Part shown: positions 8,102 to 15,798 of the stretch, piece by piece
Layout of the letters: every line of letters starts with the position of its first letter
Position numbering within the stretch: the first letter of the stretch is position 1
Source of the DNA: CAWDVK01 sp963805715
GTDB taxonomy: Bacteria; Actinomycetota; Actinomycetes; Streptosporangiales; Streptosporangiaceae
Direction: 5' to 3'
DNA: 64,000 bases
Assembly: GCA_963805715.1 (NCBI GenBank)
Contig: CAWDVK010000020.1
Span: 248,001-312,000, forward strand
Program-made: the position numbers and the translations under genes
Notes under the pieces: generated by a model
What the model was told of the DNA's origin: nothing
Database searches by the model: none
Seen by the model: only the letters and a program-made list of their open reading frames with translations

Positions 8102-9667
8102 ATGACCACCACCGTTCCGGCATCAACCGGCCCCCCAACCCTGCAACGTAACGCCGTCGGCACGTTCGGCGCGCTTGCCCAGTCCCTCGGCGCGATCTCG
8201 CCGGCCGGGACCGTCGCCGTCATGGGCGCACTGATCGTGCCGCTCGCCGGCACCGGCACCTGGCTCACCGTCTTGTTTCAGATGGTCGTCGTGCTGTGCA
8301 CCGGATGGATCATCATCCGCCTGGCACGCAGATTCGCCACCACCGGCGGGCTCTACGGGCTCAACAGCCGCTGCGCCGGCCGTCTGGGCGGGGTGCTCAC
8401 CGCCCTCGCCATCGTCTTCATCGGGCTGGCGGCCCTGCCGGCGATGGTCGTCGTGTTCGCCAACTACACCGCGAGCTTCTTCAACCTATTCGGCATGCAG
8501 ATGACCAAACCGGTTCTGGCCGGCTTCTGCGTGCTCGGTGCCGTGCTCGCCGCCTTCTTCTCCTACAAGGAAATCAAGCTGTCCGTCATGGTGATGCTCG
8601 TGCTCCAGGCCCTGTCCATCGCGGCGATGGTGCTCCTGTTCAGCATCGTCCTCGCGCACGCCCCGCACATCTTCGACAGCGCGCAGTTCGGGCTGCACGG
8701 CGTCACCGTGCAGGGCCTTGCCCTCGGCATGGTCATCGGCATCTTCGCGTACGAGGGCTTTGAGTCCGCGACCGTCTTCGGCCAGGAGGCCCGCAACCCC
8801 AACCATGTCATCCCCCGCGCGGTCGTGGGCAGCCTGGTCATCACCGGGCTGCTGTTCACCTTCGCCGGCTACAGCCTCGTCCTCGGCTACAACGGGCATC
8901 TGCCCGCGCTGATCGCCTCGCCGAACCCGCTCACCGACCTGGCGAACCGCAACGGCGTGCACTGGCTCAGCTACCTCGTCGACATCGGCATCATCGTGGC
9001 CACGTTCGCGGTCATCATCGCCACCATCAACCTGGTCGCCCGGGTGGTGTTCACGCTGGCCCGCGAGCGGCTGCTGCCGCCCACGCTCGCCCGGGTCGGC
9101 CGGACCACCAAAACCCCGGTCCTGCCGATCATCCTGCTCGCCGGATTCGGGCTCGCGCTTGCCCTGTGGGTGGTTTCCACCAGCTCGACCCCGGTGGTGT
9201 TCACCGGGCCGTTCTTCACCCTCGCCGGCTTCTTCGCCATCGCCGAATACTTCATCGTCAGCATCGGCGGCGCCGTCTACCTCGCCCGCATCCGGGACCT
9301 GCACCCGCTCGACGTTATCGCCGGCGTGATCTCCGCAGGCGGCATGGCCTACGTCCTCTACAGCAGCTACGTGCCGTTCCCGCCCTACCCAGACAGCATC
9401 ATCGCCTGGATGTTCCTCGCGATCATGGTGGCCGGCGGCGTGACCTACGCCGTCCTGCGCGGCCACCCGCAAATCCTCGACAGGATCGGCCGCTCCGTCG
9501 CCGACGACACCGCACTGGTCGCCGGAGAGGCCGCGATACCAGAAACCGTCCCCCCACCCACGGCCGGTGACGGGACCAGCAGGCCGTCTCCACCCGCCAC
9601 ACGGCCCGTGCTCGCCCCGGTCCGGCTGGCCGGGCTGGGGCGATTCGCCCGGCACCGGCGCGCTTGA
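8102..9667 (+). CDS. APC family amino acid/organic compound permease
   Basis: A 521 aa integral membrane protein with about 12-13 hydrophobic segments and the APC opening RNAVGTFGALAQSLGAISPAGT (helix 1 break), then GIFAYEGFESATVFGQEARNP, the conserved helix 6 unit of the family. It ends in a cytoplasmic Pro/Arg-rich tail. APC permeases usually take up amino acids or amines with protons. AGGAGG lies seven bases before the ATG. As the last gene of a three-gene operon with an acyl-CoA ligase, it may import that enzyme's substrate, for example an amino acid-derived or betaine-like acid; this is inference. A strong hairpin follows the stop. Confidence 0.92.
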   Translation: MTTTVPASTGPPTLQRNAVGTFGALAQSLGAISPAGTVAVMGALIVPLAGTGTWLTVLFQMVVVLCTGWIIIRLARRFATTGGLYGLNSRCAGRLGGVLTALAIVFIGLAALPAMVVVFANYTASFFNLFGMQMTKPVLAGFCVLGAVLAAFFSYKEIKLSVMVMLVLQALSIAAMVLLFSIVLAHAPHIFDSAQFGLHGVTVQGLALGMVIGIFAYEGFESATVFGQEARNPNHVIPRAVVGSLVITGLLFTFAGYSLVLGYNGHLPALIASPNPLTDLANRNGVHWLSYLVDIGIIVATFAVIIATINLVARVVFTLARERLLPPTLARVGRTTKTPVLPIILLAGFGLALALWVVSTSSTPVVFTGPFFTLAGFFAIAEYFIVSIGGAVYLARIRDLHPLDVIAGVISAGGMAYVLYSSYVPFPPYPDSIIAWMFLAIMVAGGVTYAVLRGHPQILDRIGRSVADDTALVAGEAAIPETVPPPTAGDGTSRPSPPATRPVLAPVRLAGLGRFARHRRA

Positions 9668-9705
9668 ACCCCTCAAGCAGCATCTACACGGACCCACCGG
9701 GAACG

Positions 9706-9738
9706 CCGGCCCGCCCACATGGCCGAGGGGCGGGCCGG
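9706..9738 (+). terminator. GC-rich hairpin terminator after the APC permease
   Basis: CCGGCCCGCCC and GGGCGGGCCGG form a perfect 11-bp stem with an 11-base loop, 39 bases after the permease stop. There is no U tract, as is common for actinobacterial terminators. Confidence 0.65.
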
Positions 9739-10149
9739 GGTGCCGGTCGGCGGCTCAAGAAGTCCAGGCGTGAGTACCAGCACTCGCGCGACGCCCACAC
9801 CTGGGACCCCCTCTCGCGCTTAGATGCGATCGCGTCCAGCACGTCGAGGATGAGATCCTGGCCAGCCAGGTCTACCAGGGGCCGGGAATGGTCCGCCACC
9901 CGGTAACCGGGTGGAAACCAGATCCCGGCTAACTTCGAAGGCCCGGATTTCTTGCCGGTCAGGAGGATTCGAACGCTTATCGTCTGGCCTCCCCGACCCC
10001 TTGCCGCAACGCTCCGCGTAGCTCGCCAAGGCCCGCCGCGGCCAGGTCGTGGCGGCACCTGGAGGGGAAGACGCCAGCGAGGCCGCCGACCTTGCGGGCA
10101 TGGAACGGCAGGCCGTGAAACTCCAGCGCAATCAGCGCTATAGCAGCGA
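9739..10149. other. Region without a supportable gene
   Basis: No ORF here resembles a protein I recognise. There is a perfect short palindrome (CCACCCGG-TAA-CCGGGTGG) at 9896-9914 that could be a terminator or an operator. A minus-strand TTCGAATCC near 9967 resembles a tRNA T-loop, but the flanking stem does not pair. The stretch lies next to an ABC-ATPase relic and may be decayed coding DNA. Confidence 0.4.
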
Positions 10150-10430
10150 GCCGCCGTGCTGTCTGTGCAGGGCCCGCCGCGGCCTCCAGGCCGAAGCGCT
10201 CGGCCATCTCGCGCGCCCGGCCGCGTGCCGTCGCCCGGCTCAGGCCGAGCAGCCGGCCGATCAGGATCAGGTTCTCGGTGCCGGTCAGCTCGTCGTCGGC
10301 CGACGCGAACTGGCCGGTCGGGGCGATCAGCTCGCGGACGGCCGCAGCCCGGCTGACCACGTCGTAGCCGCGGATCCTGGCCTGGCCCTGATCCGCCTTG
10401 AGCAATGCGACCAGCCTGCGGCGCAGCGCT
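10150..10430 (-). pseudogene. ABC transporter ATP-binding protein, remnant
   Basis: The minus strand reads VALLKADQGQARIRGYDVV, APTGQFASADDELTGTENL and GRLLGLSRATARGRAREM, then FGLEAA. This is the stretch just after Walker A in DrrA-type drug-export ATPases (GQxASVDDELTGxEN is their Q-loop region). The Walker A motif before it and the signature, Walker B and C-terminal parts after it are absent. It is thus an internal piece of about 90 residues. The original operon partner (a permease) is not seen. Confidence 0.7.
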
Positions 10431-10525
10431 GACAGGACCCGGCCACGCAGCCGTCACCGCGCTGACACCGCACTGACGCCAGCGGCGGCCGGCCATTGCT
10501 CCCGGCTGAGCGCGCGTGCCGGGGG

Positions 10526-11335
10526 TCAGTCCGATGCCGGACGGGAAGTGTCAGGATCAGTGGCTCCGGCTCGCCGCCGGAAATGCGCGGCCGGCGTCGT
10601 TCCTGTCTCCCGGCTGAACGCGGCCACGAACGCGCTGGTCGACTCGTAGCCGACGTGCCGCGCCACGTTGCCGACTGGCTCGCCGGCGGCCAGGGCCGGC
10701 AGCGCCGCCCGCAGTCGCAGCAGCGTCCGCCACCGCGCGAACGGCACCCCCGTGTCGGCCAGGAAGGCGCGCTCGAGCGTCCGCCCGCTGGCGGCCACCT
10801 CGCGCCCCCAGTCGGCCAGCGTCCGCTTATCAGCGGGATTGGCCCGCAGCGCCTGCGCCACCCGCCTGGCCGGCTCCCGGCCGGCATCCTGAGCCTCGAT
10901 GGTGGCCAGGCCAACCGGCTCGAGCAGGTCGGCGAGTACCGCCTCGCCGCGCGCGCGGCGCTGCGCATCCAGGGTGTCGCTGTCCAGGTAGGCGATGAGC
11001 TCGGCCAGGAGCAGGCTCGCGGCGACCGGCGTCGGTGCCGGCCAGCTGATCGGGCACCCGGCGGGCCGGACATAGAGGGTCTGCATGGTGGCGCTGCCGG
11101 ACGAGAGCGTCTGATGCGGCACCCCGGCCGGGATCCACAGGGCCCTGGTGGGCGGCAGCACCCAGGTGCTGTCCTCGCTGCGGACGGTCAGCACCCCGCT
11201 GGATGACCAGGCGAGCTGGTGGTCGGGGTGGGCATGCCAGTCGAATACCGAGCCCGGTCCCATCGGGAAGGTGGCCACGATCATCGCGGCCGGGCTGTCC
11301 CGGCACCCGTCAGGCACATGTCCGTCTTGCGACAC
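10526..11335 (-). CDS. AraC family transcriptional regulator with cupin sensor domain
   Basis: A 269 aa protein. Residues about 15-110 form a cupin-like ligand domain (GSVFDWHAHPDHQLAW, GVPHQTL). Residues about 165-255 carry two helix-turn-helix units; the second has the AraC signature PVGNVARHVGYESTSAFVAAFSRETGTTPAAHFRR. Proteins of this layout usually control a neighbouring efflux or metabolic gene. It is divergent from a methyltransferase gene with about 50 bases between the starts, so one operator could serve both. The C-terminus ends in a short disordered Asp/Pro/Ser tail. Confidence 0.92.
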   Translation of the reverse strand: MSQDGHVPDGCRDSPAAMIVATFPMGPGSVFDWHAHPDHQLAWSSSGVLTVRSEDSTWVLPPTRALWIPAGVPHQTLSSGSATMQTLYVRPAGCPISWPAPTPVAASLLLAELIAYLDSDTLDAQRRARGEAVLADLLEPVGLATIEAQDAGREPARRVAQALRANPADKRTLADWGREVAASGRTLERAFLADTGVPFARWRTLLRLRAALPALAAGEPVGNVARHVGYESTSAFVAAFSRETGTTPAAHFRRRAGATDPDTSRPASD

Positions 11336-11386
11336 AGCATGACAGCGTACGCTCTGGGGTTCCGGCCGGCCCGTAGCGTCACGGTC

Positions 11387-11953
11387 ATGAACTCAGACCA
11401 CGATGAGCTGTGCGGCAGCGCCGAGTGGGCGGCGCGAATCCGCGGCGAGATCCTGCCGTCGCTGACGGCGGCCGCTGATCTTGGCGCCTGCATGCTCGAG
11501 ATAGGGCCGGGACCGGGAGCGGCGACCGAGTGGCTGCGGCAGCGGGTCCGGCAGCTGACCGTGCTCGAAGCTCGACCCGGCCGCGGCCAGCGGCTGGCGG
11601 CCAGGTACGCCGGCACCAACGTCACCGTCGCGGCCGGCGATGCGGCCGAGCTCAGCTACCCGGATGAGTCGTTCGACTCCGTCGGCTCGTTCACGATGCT
11701 GCACCACGTGCCCACTCGCGGGCTGCAGGACAAGATCCTGGCGCACGCGCTCCGGGTGCTCCGGCCGGGCGGCGCGCTGATCTGCTCCGACAGCCTGGCC
11801 AGCAACGAGCTGCATCATTTTCATGCCGGCGACACCTACAACCCGGTCGATCCTGGCTCGCTGCTTGGCAGGCTGCAGACGCTGGGCTTTGACAAGATCA
11901 CCGTCACGGTGGACGGCGTGCTGACGTTCGTCGCCCGCAAGCCTGCCGGGTAG
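11387..11953 (+). CDS. Class I SAM-dependent methyltransferase
   Basis: A 188 aa Rossmann-fold methyltransferase. Motif I is MLEIGPGPGAATEWL (SAM-binding Gly loop), followed by acidic end VLEARPG, motif II region GDAAELSYPDESFDSVGSFTMLHHV, and motif III LRVLRPGGALICSDSL. It belongs to the Methyltransf_11/UbiE-like group of small-molecule enzymes; the substrate is unknown. The start at 11387 gives a normal N-terminus (MNSDHDELCGSAEWAARI); an in-frame extension to 11219 would run through the divergent AraC gene and is rejected. Confidence 0.85.
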   Translation: MNSDHDELCGSAEWAARIRGEILPSLTAAADLGACMLEIGPGPGAATEWLRQRVRQLTVLEARPGRGQRLAARYAGTNVTVAAGDAAELSYPDESFDSVGSFTMLHHVPTRGLQDKILAHALRVLRPGGALICSDSLASNELHHFHAGDTYNPVDPGSLLGRLQTLGFDKITVTVDGVLTFVARKPAG

Positions 11954-11984
11954 CCAGCACGCCCGGCACGGGCAGGCGGGACCC

Positions 11985-12890
11985 CTAACCGGGCAGGTTA
12001 CGGCGGGCAGCGCGGACGGCAGGGTCGGTGTCATCGGCCCGCGCGGCCTGGTAGAGATCCGGCTCAAGGAAGATCAGTTCCGCGATCGGCACGGCGGAGC
12101 GAATGCGCTTCTCCACCGCGTCGATGCCGGCCGCGATGTCGCGGGCCGGCTTGTCCCGCGGGACCGCAATCTTGGCGGCCACGAGCAGGGTCTCCGGGCC
12201 CACGTGCAGGGTGCGCAGGTGAATGACGCGTTCCGCCTCCGGGCCGCCGAGAATCGCGGCGACGATGGCCGCCTCCATGCCGGGGCTGGCCGACTCCCCG
12301 ATGAGCAGGCTCTTCATCTCCACGGCGAGGATCACGGCCACGCAGCCGAGGAGCAGGCCGATGCCCAGCGAGCCGGCCCCGTCCCACCGCCCGTTGCCGG
12401 TGATGACGGTCAGCGATACGCCGATGAGCGCCAGCAGCAGCCCGGCCAGCGCGGCCACGTCCTCCAGCAGGACCGCGGGCAGCTCCGGCGCCTTGGCGTG
12501 CCGGATGAAGCTGCCCCAGCTGGCCCGGCCCCTGCTGTGGTTCGACTCAGAGATCGCGGTCCGCAGCGACAGCCCTTCCAGGATGACGGCGATGCCCAGG
12601 ACGGCGAAGGCGACCGCAGCCGACGTGACGTGCTCGGGATGCCGGATCCGATCGATGCCCTCCAGGCAGGAGAAAACGGCGCCGACGGTGAACAGGACCA
12701 GGGCGACGACAAACGCGTAGAAATAGCGCTCGGCTCCGAAGCCGAACTGATGCTCCTCGGTCTGCGCCCGCCGGGCGCGGCTGCGGCCCAGCAGGAGCAG
12801 CACCTGATTGCCCGAGTCGGCCACCGAGTGCACGGACTCGGCCAGCAGCGAGGCCGAGCCGGTGATGATGAAGGCAGCGAACTTGGTCAC
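11985..12890 (-). CDS. Cation diffusion facilitator (CDF) family transporter
   Basis: A proton-coupled divalent metal exporter. Site A is the HxxxD pair in LLAESVHSVADSGNQ, followed by EHQFGFGAERYFYAF and the second metal-site helix LLEDVAALAGLLLALIG; the C-terminal cytoplasmic domain (about 215-290) includes HVGPETLLVAAKIAV. It resembles the SLC30A9-like subgroup. The GTG at 12890 is the first standard start but cuts helix 1. Conserved sequence continues upstream in frame (GGGKRAVITALAANLGIA) to an ATA at 12978-12980, which sits nine bases after AGGAG and would give MAAEPHGPAAAHGGGK. The true start is probably that codon, mutated or misread from ATG. The upstream gene's TGA is in the same frame. 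Confidence 0.85.
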   Translation of the reverse strand: MTKFAAFIITGSASLLAESVHSVADSGNQVLLLLGRSRARRAQTEEHQFGFGAERYFYAFVVALVLFTVGAVFSCLEGIDRIRHPEHVTSAAVAFAVLGIAVILEGLSLRTAISESNHSRGRASWGSFIRHAKAPELPAVLLEDVAALAGLLLALIGVSLTVITGNGRWDGAGSLGIGLLLGCVAVILAVEMKSLLIGESASPGMEAAIVAAILGGPEAERVIHLRTLHVGPETLLVAAKIAVPRDKPARDIAAGIDAVEKRIRSAVPIAELIFLEPDLYQAARADDTDPAVRAARRNLPG

Positions 12891-12986
12891 CGCGATGCCC
12901 AGGTTCGCCGCCAGGGCGGTGATGACCGCGCGCTTCCCGCCGCCGTGCGCGGCGGCCGGCCCGTGCGGTTCAGCTGCTATCGGAAA

Positions 12987-13181
12987 TCACTCCTGGCTGC
13001 CGGCGGCCGCCGGGTCGCGGGCCTCGTCAATGAGCAGGACCGGGATGTCGTCCCGCACCGGATAGGCCAGTCCGCAGTCGGCCCCGGTGCAGACGAGCTC
13101 GCTGGCCGCCTCGTCCACGCGGAGCGGAGCGTGGCATCTCGGGCAGGCCAGGATCTCCAGCAGCCAGTCATCGATCTTCAT
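12987..13181 (-). CDS. Trm112 family protein (zinc-ribbon small protein)
   Basis: A 64 aa protein, MKIDDWLLEILACPRCHAPLRV, with two cysteine pairs (CPRC and CTGADC) and the family ending YPVRDDIPVLLIDEA. Trm112 proteins act as partners that stabilise methyltransferases; in bacteria the partner is rarely known. GGGAG lies before the ATG. It is 31 bases downstream of phosphomannomutase on the same strand, an arrangement conserved in actinomycetes, and its stop leads directly into the CDF gene. Confidence 0.9.
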   Translation of the reverse strand: MKIDDWLLEILACPRCHAPLRVDEAASELVCTGADCGLAYPVRDDIPVLLIDEARDPAAAGSQE

Positions 13182-13212
13182 GCGGTCTCCCTGCGTCTGG
13201 TGGCGGTCGGTA

Positions 13213-14583
13213 TCAGCTTCGCCCGGCGGGCCCACGGCGGACAATCCGCAGCACGCCGTCGCGGATCTCCGCCAGCGTGGCGGCATCAGCCGCCTCCACG
13301 TTGAGCCGCAGCAGCGGCTCGGTGTTGGACGGGCGAAGGTTGAACCACCACGCCTGTCCCGTCACGGTGAGGCCGTCGAGGTCGTCGGTGGTCACTCCGG
13401 GACGCCCGGCGAAGGCCGCCCGGACCTGCGCGGTAGCCGCGGCCTGGTCGCTGACCTCGCTGTTGATCTCGCCTGAGGCCACGTACCGGGCGTACTCGGC
13501 CAGCAGCTCCGACAGCGGGCCAGGCTGCGAGCCCAGCGCCGCGAGCACGTGCAGGGCCGCCAGCATGCCCGAGTCAGCGAACCAGAAGTCGCGGAAGTAG
13601 AAATGGCCGGAATGCTCGCCGCCGAAGATGGCGCCCGTCTCGGCCATCCGGGCCTTGATGAAGGAATGGCCGACCCGGGTGCGGACGGGCTGGCCGCCGT
13701 TCTCGGCGACGATCTCGGGGACTGCCCTCGATGTAATCAGGTTATGGATGATCGTGGCCCCGGGCTCGCGCCGCAGCTCACGGACCGCGATGAGCGCGGT
13801 GAGCACCGATGGTGACACGATCTCGCCACGCTCATCGACGACGAAGCAGCGATCGGCATCGCCGTCGAAGGCCAGGCCGATGTCAGCGCCGCTGCTGATC
13901 ACCGCCCGCTGCAAGTCGGCCATGTTCGCCGGATCGATCGGATTGGCCTCATGGTGCGGGAACGTGCCATCGAGCTCGAAGTAGAGCGGCACCGTCTGCA
14001 GCGGCAGCCCCTCGAAGACCGCGGGCACGGTGTGCCCGGCCATGCCGTTGCCCGCGTCGACGGCCACCTTCAGCGGACGGATCCCGGCCACGTCAGCGAG
14101 CTTGCGCAGGTGCTCCGCGTAGCCGGGCAGCAGGTCGCGCCGCGTGCTGATGCCCGGTGTCCCGGCGGCGGCGGGGACACCGCGGGCTGCCATCTCGCGC
14201 AGCTCGCGGAGGCCGGTTTCCTCGCCGACCGGGCGGGCACCGGAGCGGCAGAGCTTGATCCCGTTGTACCTGGCCGGATTATGGCTTGCCGTGATCATGG
14301 CCCCGGGGATCTGCAGGCACCCGCTGGCGTAATAGAGCATGTCGGTCGAGCCGAGCCCGCACGCGATCACCTCAGCGCCCTGAGCGGCGGCGCCGCGGCC
14401 GAACGCGTCGGCCAGCGCCGGCGACGACGTCCGCATGTCATGCACGGTGACCACCGCGGGCGCGCCGGTCAGCCGGGTGAACGCGGCCCCGACCGACTCC
14501 GCCACCGACTCATCCAGCTCATCCGGCACGACGCCGCGGATGTCATATGCCTTGAAGATCTTCGCGTAATCGGCCACTCTCAC
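13213..14583 (-). CDS. manB: Phosphomannomutase/phosphoglucomutase
   Basis: A 456 aa alpha-D-phosphohexomutase that interconverts mannose-6-phosphate and mannose-1-phosphate, feeding GDP-mannose. The phosphoserine loop is MITASHNPARYNG (Ser about 100), the metal-binding loop is FDGDADRC, the sugar loop is GEHSGHFYF, and the phosphate-binding loop is RPSNTEPLLRLNVE. Length and order are normal. It corresponds to the mycobacterial pmmA/manB gene, which also lies next to a DUF3499 gene. The partner pyrophosphorylase is at 34928-36061. Confidence 0.95.
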   Translation of the reverse strand: MRVADYAKIFKAYDIRGVVPDELDESVAESVGAAFTRLTGAPAVVTVHDMRTSSPALADAFGRGAAAQGAEVIACGLGSTDMLYYASGCLQIPGAMITASHNPARYNGIKLCRSGARPVGEETGLRELREMAARGVPAAAGTPGISTRRDLLPGYAEHLRKLADVAGIRPLKVAVDAGNGMAGHTVPAVFEGLPLQTVPLYFELDGTFPHHEANPIDPANMADLQRAVISSGADIGLAFDGDADRCFVVDERGEIVSPSVLTALIAVRELRREPGATIIHNLITSRAVPEIVAENGGQPVRTRVGHSFIKARMAETGAIFGGEHSGHFYFRDFWFADSGMLAALHVLAALGSQPGPLSELLAEYARYVASGEINSEVSDQAAATAQVRAAFAGRPGVTTDDLDGLTVTGQAWWFNLRPSNTEPLLRLNVEAADAATLAEIRDGVLRIVRRGPAGRS

Positions 14584-14704
14584 TCGCTTCCCGGCCCGCC
14601 GTGGCGGCGGCTGACTACGGCCCCGGCACGGCCATGGTCACGATGAACGAAGTCAGAGCCTACCGGCCGCCATCCGGCCCTGCCGCACGCCACCCGCGCG
14701 GCGG

Positions 14705-15073
14705 TCAGCCGAGGCGCCCCCGGTCCGGCGGGGCTGACCGCAGGACCCGCAGGTGGCCGCGACGGCCCACTTCCACGCCCTGGCCGACCGGCTCGGCCGG
14801 AGTTCGGGGGACCGTGGCCTCGCGGACGGCGTTGGCGAGCGCCTCAAGATCGTCTGCTTCGGCTTCCCCGGCTCCCCCGGCGGGCAGCCTGACCACGTCC
14901 CAGCCGCGCGGCACCGTCAGCCGGCCGGCGTGAATGGCGCACAGGTCGTAGCAGTGCGGCTCCACGTAGGCGGCCAGCGGGCCCAGGACGGCGGTGGAGT
15001 CCCGGTAGACGTAGGTCAGGGTGTACAAGGCCGTCTGCTTGCAGGCGGGGCGGGAGCAACGGCGAAGACTCAA
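14705..15073 (-). CDS. DUF3499 family protein
   Basis: The protein starts MSLRRCSRPACKQTALYTLTYVYRDSTAVLGPL and has HCYDLCAIH, so four cysteines and two histidines could form a zinc-binding site. This matches DUF3499, a small actinobacteria-only family found beside phosphomannomutase and WhiB2. The start is set at the TTG at 15073 because conservation begins there; the frame stays open further upstream but lacks family-like sequence. The role is unknown. It is divergent from the metallopeptidase-family gene. Confidence 0.85.
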   Translation of the reverse strand: MSLRRCSRPACKQTALYTLTYVYRDSTAVLGPLAAYVEPHCYDLCAIHAGRLTVPRGWDVVRLPAGGAGEAEADDLEALANAVREATVPRTPAEPVGQGVEVGRRGHLRVLRSAPPDRGRLG

Positions 15074-15291
15074 CGACGCACCCCGCTCACGGTGCCACGC
15101 AGCACAGCGGACCGGACCGGACGCAGCCAGAGCCAGCAGCCGCGGGCAGGCTCGGAAAGGTCGGTCACAAGGGCTGACGGTATCGACCGGCAGGCGGTAA
15201 CGCCACCACCCGGGGCACTCTGCACGATCGTGTCTCCCGGCCGGCATCGCTGCCCGCCCTCGCGCGGTGCCCCGGGATACGCTCAGCTGCT

Positions 15292-15765
15292 ATGCACGAC
15301 CGCGACAACCCGGCGGGGGCGGGCAGGCGGGTCCGCCGCCGGGACCGGCACGGCCGGGGCCTGCGCGGCGTGCTGACCCCCGCCGAGCTCCCGCTGCACC
15401 GCAGCCGGGCCGAGCGTTTCGATGACCTGGTGCTGCAGGCGGTATCCCGGCTTGAGCCGCGGTGGGAGGCCGAGCTGTCCGGCGTCGAGTTCGCCGTGGA
15501 GGAGGTCCCGAGCGCGGATCTCCCCGAAGACGAGCCCGAGCCGGTACCGCTGGCGCGGCTCGATCGCGGGTCGGCGGACGCCAGCCAGCCCGCTGCGCCG
15601 GCCAGCCCGGCCCGCATCGTGCTGTACCGGCGGCCGCTGATGGCCAGGGCCGACGGCGAGGAGGAACTCGCCGAGCTGGTGCTCGACATCGTCGTCGAGG
15701 AGTTCGCGCGCCTGCTCGGGGTTGACCCGGAGGTCGTGGACCCCGGCTATCCAGGCGAGGAATAG
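15292..15765 (+). CDS. Metallopeptidase-family (zincin-like) protein, no HExxH
   Basis: A 157 aa protein from the actinobacterial family that sits between DUF3499 and WhiB2 (like Rv3259). The N-terminus is basic (RRVRRRDRHGRGLRG), followed by RFDDLVLQAVSRLEPRWEAELSGVEF, IVLYRRPLMARA and LAELVLDIVVEEFARLLG. The last segment is where zincin relatives have HExxH; here it reads VVEEF, so zinc binding by that motif is not expected. It is probably non-peptidase. Its function is unknown. Confidence 0.75.
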   Translation: MHDRDNPAGAGRRVRRRDRHGRGLRGVLTPAELPLHRSRAERFDDLVLQAVSRLEPRWEAELSGVEFAVEEVPSADLPEDEPEPVPLARLDRGSADASQPAAPASPARIVLYRRPLMARADGEEELAELVLDIVVEEFARLLGVDPEVVDPGYPGEE

Positions 15766-15798
15766 CTCATCGCCGGAAGGCCGGGGCGGGCCGCCGGC

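Noticed and set aside
9955..9980. Minus-strand TTCGAATCC resembling a tRNA T-loop
   Set aside because: The bases on both sides do not pair as a T-stem, and no anticodon or D arm is found nearby.
9684..10496. 270-codon minus-strand frame between the permease and AraC genes
   Set aside because: It competes with the frame holding the ABC-ATPase remnant; no part resembles a known protein.
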